64,000 nucleotides of DNA from NCBI GenBank assembly GCA_963930775.1, contig OZ005696.1, positions 6,076,001 through 6,140,000 of the forward strand. Direction: 5' to 3'. Every line of letters starts with the position of its first letter. Within the stretch, counting starts at the first letter, position 1. The translations under genes and the position numbers were made by a program. The notes below the pieces were generated by a model. The model worked only from the letters and a program-made list of their open reading frames with translations, had not been told where the DNA came from and did no database searches. This document shows, piece after piece, positions 32,791 to 48,700 of this stretch. The DNA is from Cliona cf. orientalis. Lineage: Eukaryota; Porifera; Demospongiae; Clionaida; Clionaidae.

Positions 32791-33703
32791 GGGCTGTGTG
32801 GCTCACAGTGACAATCTAGGCTCTCTCCTTCAGACTTAATGTGATCAATCATTGCATGTACCACTACATGTATAAAGTTATTGTATTATTATCAGACAAA
32901 CCCTGTTGTGGTATACACATCATCAGGCACTGCTCTTGATGTTTGTTATCAGATCATTAAATTTTTTTATCAAACTAGTAAATTCACAGTGATGATTGAT
33001 TACTCATATTGAGTGCAATAATTTTTTGCTCAACATTCTTTCTGCTGCTCCAGAAATCACCCAGGCTATGCAATAATAGTACAAAATTTATAATGCCGTG
33101 CATAGGCTTGCTGCTGAATAACATGAGGATAACTACAAAATTAATGAGGTAGCCATATCCTCGAAGCACGAGTAGGTCACTGTCAACTTGCATGAATTGA
33201 TGTTCTCCTGTGCATGATGTCATGTACAATCACACTATATGTTATGCAGATTCTGAGTTGTATGCTTCGATTCAATTATTGCAACTTTTGTTGTAAATAC
33301 CCATTCTTCCTAAAAAAATAGCTAGCCAATTAATAAAGGACATGCAACCATGCAAACATAGTGAGGAATTGCCATAGTCATATATGATCCACATCAATTG
33401 TGGCAATGATATATATAATTCCTACATAATAATAATTATTAATTATTATTATTATTATTAATATTATTATAGTGCACATGTACAATAGGTTATTTTCACA
33501 AAAAATGCCAGGGCACGACCTTTGACCTCACCGCCAAGATTCAAATTCGGCGAGTTTGCCATGGCTGTGTAGCCGGTCTCTTACCACTGTGAAACCCTTA
33601 CAATGCACTTTACATAGCATGCGCGGTACCATACAAGCGCGCCAAACAAAAGAGATTTGAACAGCTGCTGTCTGACAGTTTCTTAACAAAAACAAAGTAA
33701 ATA
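32791..33703. other. Intergenic, aPKC 3' flank then AT-rich DNA
   Basis: 32791-32980 is the aPKC 3' flank, shared with 13513-13680 and 38997-39180. It includes TGATCAATCATTGCATG and the TATCAGACAAACCCTGTTGT phrase. The remainder to 33703 is AT-rich (an ATT-repeat patch at about 33430-33470), with no gene seen. Confidence 0.6.
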
Positions 33704-34636
33704 ATGGCTTCACAGGCAAAACTCAAGGTGAGCTAGCTGAATATCAACAAAACCTCAACAAAACATCATAAATAATAACTAAAATTCCATTAGCTTGAGG
33801 TACATTATAAGGAACAGGCTCCAAGTGACTTTCTGGAGGAGCTCAGGCTACTGATAGGCTCTCATCCAGGGATAGAGCTAGTATCCACGAAGTGTATCTG
33901 TGACAGCTGTCCAACCGAGAATTCATCCAGCTCCTCTGCTACTGGCCAAGCCACTGCTCCCCCAGCAAAGAAAGGTTATCCTGCAGTCACTAAACATAAA
34001 ATTTAATACTGTATACACTGAGTCAGAAAAATCAGTGGGGATTAAATTTGGCAGTTTGGCAGTCCATCTTTGTAACCGCCAATATTGTGACATTGTACAT
34101 GTATGGCATTCCAATACTGAACTGCCAAATTTATGTCTGCCCAATACCTTTGTAGGGTTTGTCATTCCCACCAATATAATATTATTATTAGCATAGTGGT
34201 AACTTATCTTTATAGATCCAAGTGGGTACGATCCTCCTGTGCTCGATGGTCCGAATGCCTGCCCACACTGTCATTTGTCTCCCTGTGTGATAGAGAGACC
34301 ACCCAGTTGGGTGAGGGGCTCTTCAGCACCAAATCTTGGGAATAATTCCAAGCGTTTCACGCTGTATGGGAGGTTTTGGACATTTTTACGTCAGCTGGGT
34401 GTGTGGAACCATCCTACATACCTACAACACAAGCGTACAAAGACGAGTGTAATGGACACTAGGGATGTGCTGCCTGCTTGTGTAGTAAGGGTAAGCCTAT
34501 TTACTTTTATAACCATAGGAGCTTACAATAATATCGAGTATGGTCCTTTCAGGAGGTGCGTCGCAGATTCCCAAATCCACCTGGGGTGCCTTACACCAAC
34601 TTCAAGTCATCGTCACAGTTCACTATCGAGTTCTAA
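33704..34636 (+). CDS. P2X7 intracellular (ballast) domain-like protein
   Basis: Four exons, 33704-33727, 33794-33974, 34216-34490 and 34553-34636, join in frame to 187 residues with proper GT-AG borders. Residues 1-69 hold an acidic helix (DFLEELRLLIG) and a Cys pair CICDSC. The main exon has CPHCHLSPC, a PPSWVRG turn, KRFTLYGRFW, LGVWNHPTYLQHKRTKTS and LPACVVR. The last exon gives EVRRRFPNPPGVPYTNFKSS. The cysteine cluster, the LP-C--R--RR-FP---G-Y--FK tail and the order match the cytoplasmic 'ballast' domain of P2X7 receptors, which in vertebrates binds zinc and guanine nucleotide. There is no channel part. Stand-alone proteins of this kind exist in invertebrates, some next to death-fold domains and some near transposons. 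The frame is fully intact, unlike the aPKC pieces on both sides. A role in death-fold signalling is only a guess from context. Confidence 0.75.
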
Positions 34637-34753
34637 TCGTTAGATGTATCATACTATTAATGCACACACACAATTGCTAGGCAAAGAGTTTCATATGCTT
34701 ACATGTAGCTAGTTCATTTACTCTTGTGGTTGCACCTCCATAGTATCATCATC

Positions 34754-34778
34754 GGGGGGGGGGGGGGGGGGGGGGGGG
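34754..34778. repeat. Poly-G tract
   Basis: Uninterrupted G run of about 25. Comparable tracts occur at about 12540 (C), 19902, 20056, 53398 and 56083 (C). Confidence 0.9.
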
Positions 34779-34984
34779 ATGAGGGTCAACATTTATGAAC
34801 TCAATAAAATGAACAATATACCCAATCTATAATAGCAAGGTTCATTCTTATCTTGAAGGTTATAGAGCCAAAATGAATACGTTAGGGAAGGTAAGTGAAC
34901 AACTGATGGATGAACGAATGCACGATTCTAATAATATTTCAGTACCTCTTATAATGAAGGGAAAGTAATGGAAACTTACTTCTG

Positions 34985-35290
34985 GTTAATAGCGTCCTCC
35001 AAGTGTTCGTGAACTGGCCCACCGCTGCTTCTGTTTACACTGCCGACACTGAAAATCGACACGAAGGACATGTCCTCTCTGAGGTACACGCATAAACACC
35101 AACTAAATACTTGGTGAGTTCACTTGAATGGGCTATGCACACCTGAACAGTCTTGATCATCCTCCATGCACTAGCTTGGCACTGACATGGTTGTGAGCCC
35201 AGCGCAAAGATCCTCAAACATCTTGCGCTCACAAACAAACAATGATTGGGCTTCATCATTGCCTTCATCACCGGGTACAAAGAATCCTAA
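34985..35290 (-). pseudogene. Unrecognised minus-strand fragment with a CxxC pair
   Basis: On the minus strand two exon-like pieces can be read. About 35281-35175 gives FFVPGDEGNDEAQSLFVCER-KMFEDLCAG. About 35076-34992, after a TGTACCTCAG acceptor, gives GHVLRVDFQCRQCKQKQRW followed by ASSRTLGGRY and a stop. The paired cysteines and basic tail resemble zinc-ribbon segments of transposon-linked proteins. I cannot name a family and the start is not visible. It may be the end of a mobile-element gene near the P2X7-like gene. Confidence 0.3.
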
Positions 35291-35380
35291 GCACAACAGT
35301 TAGTTTGTTGTTTATGACTAAGCTAGTTACATGTATCTAATACACACCTGAGTTTTCCAACATTGCCATAGATCCTGTAG

Positions 35381-38996
<3,616 letters not shown>

Positions 38997-39469
38997 TGGC
39001 TGTGTGGCTCACAGTGACAATCTAGGCTCTCTCCTTCAGACTTAATGTGATCAATCATTGCATGTACCACTACATGTATAAAGTTATTGTATTGTTATCA
39101 GACAAACCCTGTTGTGGTATACACATCATCAGGCACTGCTCTTGATGTTTGTTATCAGATCATTTTTATCAAACTAGTCAATTTTTGATTCTAGTGAGAC
39201 ATCATTATTTTTTTGTGAAAATAACCTATTGTACATGTGCACTATTATTAATACTAATTAGGAATTATCAACTGATTATAATTATTCATTAATTTAATTA
39301 GCAGCAAGCCTATTATAAATTAAACTGGATACATATAATAAGTAATTGGCCAGCTGGTGAACTGGCTATCCACTGGTTTTGGTGCTCTGAATGCTTACTG
39401 CCATAGGTGTACGTGCATACACTTGGTGAATTTTAAATTCAATTGGCGATGTATAATAATATTATGTAT

Positions 39470-39514
39470 CAGGGACTATACATTATCTATCAGAAAGATA
39501 ATGTATAGTCCCTG
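39470..39514. repeat. Hairpin with 22-bp arms and 1-nt centre (copy at block 2)
   Basis: Left arm 39470-39491, centre A, right arm 39493-39514. One internal pair is mismatched (A opposite A). It is at the same place as 13971-14015, in the gap between convergent aPKC and GTPase genes. Confidence 0.95.
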
Positions 39515-39784
39515 ATTATTCGCAAAATTAATTATATGACATTGTGAATATAATTATCCTGATACACAGCATCAAGACTCTGAGTATTAGCATACTCTTG
39601 ACAGTATAATTATACATAATTATTCATAGCCCATTTCTGGAGCAGCAAAAGGAAATTTGAGCAAACATACTGTCATATACAATAATATTACACTCAACAT
39701 GATGAATAATCACGATAATGTGATCACAGTCACTTTTGAAAAAAAAAAATCAATGGATATCTCACACATTTTATTCCAAACATG

Positions 39785-42700
39785 TCATTTCAGTGCTTGG
39801 ATCTGCTCTGCCAGATGTCCGAATCCAACAGTGGGGGACTGGAGGGCCTCGGCTAATGCTGCTAACGTGGGTTTAGGTTGGACCATCTTCAGCCAAGTTG
39901 TCAACATGGCTCTAAAACAATCGTCAATGTCTCTATTGTTCCCTTGAATAACGTCCAATGTTCCTGGAATAATGTCCAGCTCCAGTCCGATGTTGTACCA
40001 CTTTGCTCTAGCATCCCAAGTTATTCTCTGGACCTTACGAAGATCACTGATGTCAATTGAACCTATAAAATTAATGTTCAAAAATTAATTACAAGTGCAC
40101 GATTTGATCTACAAAGCCATGCATTATAACAATATGGTATACACATATACATTCTCAATTGAAGCTATCAGTATATATATATTATAGTACAATGTACCTG
40201 TACATGTGCTGATGGAGCCTTTCCCAAGCCACAGTCGGTGTTGTTCTGTCATCTCACTGAACACAGTAGCAGGGTGGGTGGTACAGGTCAAGAGTCCACG
40301 GCTGGAAATGGTAGCAGGGTGTACTGTTGGCCGATGGTTTGAGCAAAGGAAGGCTGTCTCGGGAATTGAATTGTTGTAGTTCAATCGTCGTGAAGCTTTG
40401 CGGATTCCACTGAGGATTGTCTCTCGAATTACTGGACAGGCTTCTTCACATATTTCAAGCGCTCTAGCTGAACTAATGTCAGAAGGAAAAGAGATATCGA
40501 CATGAATAAACGAAGAAAAGGAATCTGTTATTGTAATGAAACCAGGATGATTTCCTGGAATTTTGAATCGAGCTTGGTTTCGTGACAGCTGCACAGGATT
40601 GCCATCCTCCATGAGAAGCTGCCACTTGGCTTCAGTGATGAGAGCAGAAAGAAGAAAGCAGTAGACTCCTAGCTTGGGTCCATCTTCACCAAAGTAGAAG
40701 AGAAAAGGACAAGCAATCTGAGAGGATGGGCCAGGAGAGAGATGAGATAAGTCTTCTTCTCGCAACAGGCATGACATCAAGTATTTGCCATCACCTACTT
40801 CTGCAATAATCAGTAGATGCTCGAAAAGCAAGATCAGGTGGTCTTCTTCGAAAAGCTTTGGGACGTAGCGAGACTTAAATTGAGACAGAATATCACGCGT
40901 GATTATGCCACAGAATTTGAACTCCCGGTAACCAAGTACACTTCTAGCTGCTCGGATCTGTGTGGGCTGATTTGCATGCAATGTTAGGCTATGCTCTACC
41001 AACTCTGTGATCTTATCGAGGATTACCTGAGCATTTATGAAGACTACTTCTGGAAGGACCTCACTATAATGCATGACAAGCTTGTGGGCTGTAAGGTAAT
41101 GCAGTGCATCTTCAAATGATTCTCTTGTAAAGTGGAATTTGGTTGCTTCCTTGAAGCACTCTTCCTTGCTCAATATTGCTTTCTTTTGATACTTTGCAAG
41201 TCGTTGGAAAGCCATCTCCAAAGCAAAGTATCGATGTGGGATTCTGACACGTTGGAGCTTTTGCAACTCAAGCAACATGAGGTACCTCAAATCAGCAAGG
41301 ATTGCCTGATCATCATCCCCTGGGCATTTGGCATTGATGGCAAATATCAGCCTTTGTGATTTTTCATCACAAAAGAGGACATGATTTTTCATATTTTGAG
41401 GAATGATGTTGAGCAGCCTTCGTTCCTTCTCTTCTCTGTTTTCTCCCTTGCATTCATGCTCACGGTCCTTATGTGTCCCTATGAAAACAATCTTAGGACA
41501 CTTGCCCTTTTCTGAAGTTGACTGAAGAACTCGCATGCAGTGGCGAAACGTCTGCAGATGTGTGAAAGGAGATTTGAAAGGCTTTCCAATGGGTTTCCCA
41601 TTAGTATAATACTCAACTAATGGGTGACTGTCAAGAGGCTCGTTGAGCTTCACCACAAGCATGCCAAACATGGTGTTGGAGACAAAAACTGGAAGTATTT
41701 CATGATACATTGGCTGCCCACCAGAATCGCCCATGTCAATCACATCCTGGTCATCCAGTTGACCAGCTGCCTTTGATCCAGCCTGCATTCGAACAATAAG
41801 TTCTCTCTTAAAGCCGCCATGCTCCCGGTGCACCTCCTTACTAGTAGATTCTGTGGGTTTGGCTTGTTGCTCTGTAGGTAATGAAGTGTACACATGAGCT
41901 ATAACTGTTGCTTGTTGTCTCAGTTTGGTGTACGACTGTGGCAAGTGTAATCGCTTTCCTGTGCTAGACTCTAGCATACTCTTGGCTGATTCACACAGCA
42001 TATCAGAGTACTGCTGGTCAGTGATCCTGTTGAAACAAGTCTCGCCAGTTGTCTTCTCATGGACTCCGACCTTACATTGAGCTACTGCCCTCACTGGATT
42101 CTTAACACACTCTGTGCTTTGTCGTACGGGTGGAGGTTTCTCCTTGAGGAAAGCGTGAAGAGCGTGGGTCTTCCCAGACCCTCCAGCCCCCATCAGGAAT
42201 GAACTGCCACTGCGGTAGTTCAGCTCACCCTCTTTCATGGCTTCATCGAAGTTATGCTGTGCCCTTTCACTCACTGTACATGAACAAAGAGGAGCTGAAT
42301 TTTCCCATATGGCTAGCCTCACATCCAGGCCTTCTCAATATTTTGTGTAATAGCATGAGAAAATCCTGGTACAAGGCTACATTACTGGGATAGTGTGCAT
42401 TTTTAATATATACCAGCGTCAGTCTGGCAATGGCATGGCTCTTCGCATCATTCAGTACTACTATTGCTATCTCTGAAATAATATTATATTACATACAATC
42501 ATGTATCTACACTGAATATGCGGAGTCAGCTGTGACTAGCTACCACTGGTAAGTGATCAGAATAGTTCTGCTACTCGGATACCAATCGATCAAGATGGCC
42601 TTGTCCCTCACTGATTACTATCTAACTATAGTAAGTAACTTACACAACCCGGGAGTGACGCTATGTATGTGAAAAATCTGCACCTATGGTACATATACAT

Positions 42701-45700
42701 GTACTGTATTTCTTTTAAAATTTGGCCCTTCTACTTATTTGGCACCTTTTACCGAATGATTGAAAATAGTCTAAATTTTCGGCAAAGGTCATCACGTGTG
42801 TATGCTATAAATGGGAATAGAATGTGTATGTGGATAAAACGTTGAATATTAACCTCTAAAAAATTTGGCAAAGCTCAAGCTATTATTATTTCCATGCTGA
42901 AGAAATACGGTATATTTCATGGCATACAGGCAACAGTAACTATGGGATTAGCTAATTCATTCCATGATATCATTGTGGGGGCAAGTGCTGAAGGCAATGC
43001 ATTGAGGCACCACATCTGCATGAAAATGGAATCCTATAGGGGGTGTGGCTATCAAGTGTTCACCGCCACACTCCCCTGAGTATTATAGGGTGCGATGTGA
43101 GCGTAGCTAAGATCAACAAATAAAATTATTTTATGATAAATCAATGAGTATGTGACCCTTGATCTGTTACTGTCTTCTTATTGTCAATGATAGATACCTC
43201 AGTGTGTTATAATTTTGTTCTCTCAAGGGATGATCTAGCCTCGTATCCAGGCCTGGTACGAGGCCAGGGATGATCCAAAAGTTGATAAATTATGAGTTTA
43301 TTAACTAGTACCATCAGTACCAATGATAGATGATAGTACGGACGTACCACCGTGTAATCCACACACTCCGTCATCTTGTTGCGTTTTTGACCCTATATCC
43401 CAAGAACAGGTCACCCTGGAAACTTCTGTGATGCCACATTTACTAAGTATGGTGAAAACCATACGACATTGTACTATAATTATTATATTTAATATCCATG
43501 ATCTTGACTGTAATATACGAGTATATTTAAATCTATGCTGTAAATGATTGAAAGAGCAACAACATACTGAGGTATCAATATACTCAAGAATGGGGACGAG
43601 GCTACACTCTGCTTCTTCAGGCTACGCGTGTATCGTACCCTACTGGGCCATGGGGGTGTGGCAGTGAGCGTCAATAACCACACCCCTGGCTAGGACTGGT
43701 ACATGGTCGTGTTATTAGCATGTGTACTGGAATGGCAACGGTACGGAGATTGAACGGTACGGGCATCAGCGTTACGGACGGCGGTGACGTGACGACGGTA
43801 GGAGGAGAGGATACTGGAGTGATACATGATAGCTACTGGCGTGACGCGTGACCTCCAGGGCCACCGTAGTGTGATCAATAAACCACAGGCATACTGAACA
43901 GAAAATGCATGACTTATAGCTCAAGTAAGCTATTTTTAGCAATTTGAAGCATGTACAAACCAGTTTTTCACAATTGGTTATGCTAGCTTACAGCGGGCAC
44001 AGATGCCTAGAATGCTAGATCTGGCGATTTTCGTGCCAATGACGACGACAATGACAGACATACAAACTGATGATTGCTTTCCCCATTCTGTGCAAGGTAA
44101 AAAGATGCTGCATATGTGGCATGTGCTCTATAGAAATCTACAATGTCATGTACGTAGTTTATAGTGGCCGGTATGATGCATGTTTATACATGTACCTTGA
44201 ACATAAGTGCTCTTCACCTCATCAGCTTGACGGAATAGGCCAATACTACGGAGTGACCTAGCAACATGCTTCCAACTGGGGCAAGGGTGATGAGTGGCAT
44301 AGAGGTCAAGGTACGCTTCTCTCCTCCGGAAGGGACTCTCATAGCTTATCTTGATTTCATTCACTTTTAATTCTGGTAGTTCAAGCCAATTTCCAATATC
44401 TTCGTCATCCACTATCTCTATCAACTCCAGCAACTTTTCTACTGTGATAGTGAGATCTGCATTGATAGCAAGTCGCAAGTAAATAAAAGAAAGTTGTTCA
44501 TAAATAATACCAATTTATCCGTTATAAAGAGGTTCCACTGTATAAAGGGTGCACAACAGTGCTGGACTGTGAAAAATGCCTGTTTGCACCAACGTTTGGT
44601 GCTCTTTCAAGATATTGAGGCAAACTGGGGGATAGGGGACAATCCATACTGATCCTTCACTATGGTATTATGGGTAAATGGAGTCTATGCTCAGACCAAA
44701 CCAGTTGCTTTACCCCTTGCGCATGCACGTGTGAACTGCTACTAGCTATCTTACATTCTGATTTGGTTCTATAGTGCTTCACATGTGAGTCATGCAGCAG
44801 CCAAATAGTATAGTGCTACATGTATATAGAGTGGTCAAAGCCAATAATATTTTGCCGACAATCTTTACCAGTTTATACACTAGGCCATTTAGTTGTGCAC
44901 ATGAGCAGAAAGCACACGGCCTGCATGCATTATGTATTAAGTAGGCACTATCGATAGGTGTGACTACGGTGGCCAACAATAAAGCTCTATTTGTGACGCT
45001 CATGGACCATGATTTGAAGCATACTGAAGCCAATTGTTCGCCAAATTCGACCGATTCGTTGTGCCTAGATCTTGAGATATGGCAATTTTTTGTGCTCACA
45101 ACAACAATAATGACATGACTGATTGTAGGGCAATAACACAGCTGACTTCAGAAAAGTTTTTAACTGTTATTGCCTATGCATTCTTTGCGCATGTATATAC
45201 ACTAAATTATATCATAGAAATTTCGTTTAATGGAGTGAAACACCATCTCCGAATTTTGATGTGGGCAGGAAATGGAAAATAATTATCAGACCTCAGTGAT
45301 TTCAAAAGACTATTATACAATGACGTGCTACTCCTATATTTGAAATATTAAACATTGGGCCATACCCACCTAAATAATGTTGCATACACATTTTCTGTAC
45401 ATACATGTACATGTAGATATAGGGGGTATACAAGAATACAGTGGCGTAGGAAGATACTGGTGCACTATTATCAAATCGTGCACGGAGCGCGAGCGAAAAT
45501 TCGACCACGCCCACTTTCGATTGAAAACTCCACCCATTTTGCATAAACGAGGTTGCTCGGCTAGTTTCTCAGCGAAGAAATGAATGGTCAGTCAAGCAGG
45601 AGCAGGCTTAGCTACTTGGTTATAATGTTATGAGGTAACTCTTAGTCAGGTTTGGCCTAAGATGAGGAGGCAGCGGCCTTTGGGCCACTCCTTTCCAGTA

Positions 45701-48700
45701 TGCCACTGTAGGAGCCTTCTATGTGCCTTTCTTTATATAGGGGTGTGCCAGCACCCGGCGCACCCATGGTTCCTACGCAACTGGAATACACTTCTACATT
45801 GTTATACTATATACAACGAAAAATATTTTTCAGACGGTCATTTTTCTTATATAGTCCGTGTCATTACATGAGGGCATGGATACGCGTCTTGGATGCGCCC
45901 TGTTGCTATGAACGAGCCGCACTACAAGGCTCAGGATTGGTCAGAACTGTAGGGCCGTGTGCACAAAGAAGAGTGGCCTTAATGCCTCAGGCCATAGCTA
46001 CAGCTAGAGACGCATTGTCGATCGAACGATCGGCGCGAAAGTGCCGCGCGTTTTGAAAGGCCTGCTAAGCAGGCGCTGGCGCTAGCCACCGAGCCTCGAG
46101 CGAAGCGAGAGGCGAGGTCTGTTCATACCTGTCAGTAGTCCGGTAGCAACGTTTGAGCAGAGCGAGAATGTTGCCATAGCACACTTGCTTGGGTGTGGCC
46201 TCTGCAACCGCTTCCATCTGCGCATGCGCACAGTACTAATGGACAATCTTGCACAGGGATACACTGTTTGTGCATGAACTATGTCTCTATGTTTTGTGAG
46301 CATGTACTGTTAATAGATGATCATGCATGCTAGCCACACTATCCCATGATTGTGACATTAAACATACTTGTAGCTAATTAAAAATGGAATATGTTATGCA
46401 TGTTATATACACGTGTATAAAATATAGGTCTGTCTCCACTAAGTGCACGGTCCATGCAGAATTTTACATTGTGAATATTAATTTTAAGATGACAGCCATC
46501 ATCATCATGATTATATCGTACCCTCGCGAAAGAGGGTCCACTACGGAATGTCGGCCCACCCCCCACTTTGGGCTTAGTTTCCTGCTAAGGTCTCGTGTGC
46601 AGCTGCCCTTGAAAACGCAGCTCAAATGGCTGATTTATGAGGACTAAACTTAGAATAATCTATGTAAGATCAATAAGTAACGTGCTAAACAGCCGTAAAA
46701 CTAAGCCTAGCTAGCATTATGCCACGTTTCAGCAGAAATAAACGAGCGTACACAGCTAGCGATCGTAGCCATTCCCACTTAATGCACTCTAAGACACACA
46801 GTGAAGTATCACGGCCGCTTTTGTTCTGGATTGATATTACCATGCTTGGATAAGGCTGAAATCAATAGTAGCCGCTGCTACTATTCAAATTATGAAGCTA
46901 GCGTGGGTAACTTGCCCGGGCACTCTTTCGCGTATAAACGCAATACTAATACCTCGAATATCGGCCCATACCCCAATCTTGGCCCAATGTAAGATGCACC
47001 GCCCATGGGCCCTCATTCGAGGGGGTTTGGTATTTCATACATGTACTTACCTCTGAGTGGTACGAATGGTTTAAATTTCTCCACAGCAGCAAACTCCCCC
47101 TCTCTGTACAGCCAACTGGCAAGATGTGTCCAGGAAGACTGAGGGTGGCAGTGGACATAGTAGGAGGCACACTCATTGGCTATTTCTCTCTTAGTGGAGC
47201 ACCTCTGCTGGATCTTTTTGAGTCGGCTGGCAGGGACTAATATATCAGTATAGTCATAAATTGCTATGGAATACAGTGAGTCCCAGTTATTGACTAATTC
47301 CATAGCTTCAGTAACACTCTCAGTCGTCAAGGTGGAATCTGAAATGCAATCAATGTCCACAGCTTAGAGCAATAATTTTAAAATTAAGCAGAGCATGCAT
47401 GCACACTCACATACAAGTATGTGTACACATGCATACACCAATTATAGATAGATTAAGGACTGTCACCAGGGGTGTAGCCTAGCAGTTGCGTGCAAAGTAT
47501 GCACGAAAAATTTAATGACCACGCCCACTGTCCAGCCACGCCCTCTAATTAACGATCACCATTTTCAGCAAGAGTTTGCTACAGTATATTTTCTGTCGGT
47601 TGAATTCAATGAATTAGACGGAAAATAGGCTCCTACCGTTGATATTGCGCATGCGCATGGGGGTGGGACTGGTGATTGCTGCAGGTGTCTATGAGACGGG
47701 GTTTGTACTGGCTGGTTTGAAGGTTTTGGCGCCATAGGACGCAGGATTTAAGGCCAGAGCCTGGAGGACTGTGACATTCTCTCTAGCAACTGCTCCCACT
47801 GCCACTGGTCAAGAAAATTTTTCCTCTCGTTGCTGCCGTCTGGACCCAAGCAGCTAACCTGGCGTAAGTTGTACATTTAAGAATGGTACTTCATGCATTG
47901 TATATTTAGCCCAGGTAGATCTATCACCCCGTCGACGATCGGCCTATATAGGATGCAACTGGGACTGGAAAATCTGGAACAATTATTATTAATATTGGCA
48001 TAACATCTACCAATATACATGTAATAGGACCTGGGATGCTTTTCAGTTGGTTTTTTCCCCTCAATTTTTCCTTACTGAGGTTTTTTAGAGGGGTTTTTAT
48101 CCTTGAATATGTTGGCCGCATATTCTAATTAAATTACAATTTCATTTGGCCCATCCCAGCTGTTTAAAAAATCCGACGGCGTTCGCACTGACCTGATTTA
48201 TGTACTTTTCTTTCCTTTCCTTTTCTATTGTATACTATTACAACATAATATGGCAGCATGTACTCGCACAGTTGCCCAACACCAATATTCAGTGATATTG
48301 TTGCATGCGGGGCATGTCGGGGTGCATGCGCATCTTAGGTAGGAGCGTAGATTCTTGAGATTTTGGCAGAGAAAAGGAGGAGATTTAGGCTAAGTTTCAG
48401 GAGATTTTAGTGCCTGCACATTGAATCTGGAAACCAAGGGGGTTATACTAAGATAATACTGAATCTGACTGCCGGGGGGATTTCTGGGCAATAAAAAAAC
48501 AACTAAGCTACGCCCTTGGTCACTAGTGTGGTCATGTATCCTAGTCTGCATGAGCCACTGTGCTATGGCATGTTTTTTTTGTGGAGCAGAAACTTGTCAA
48601 TATTGTCATTAGTGGTGTATTGTTAGCCCTTGAAATCCAACCTGGACCACACCGAGTTATTGGCACTGCTGATGGGAAACACACACACTCACCTTGGACT

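Noticed and set aside
42274..42322. N-terminal 16 codons of the 732-codon frame as the true protein start
   Set aside because: A CATGTACAG acceptor precedes the conserved V-SERAQHNF, copy 2 has the same border, and the extra residues are not conserved, so they are intron.
46384..46647. 87-codon plus-strand frame
   Set aside because: Lies in an intron of GTPase copy 3 in old repeat sequence; no domain and no conservation with the other copies.
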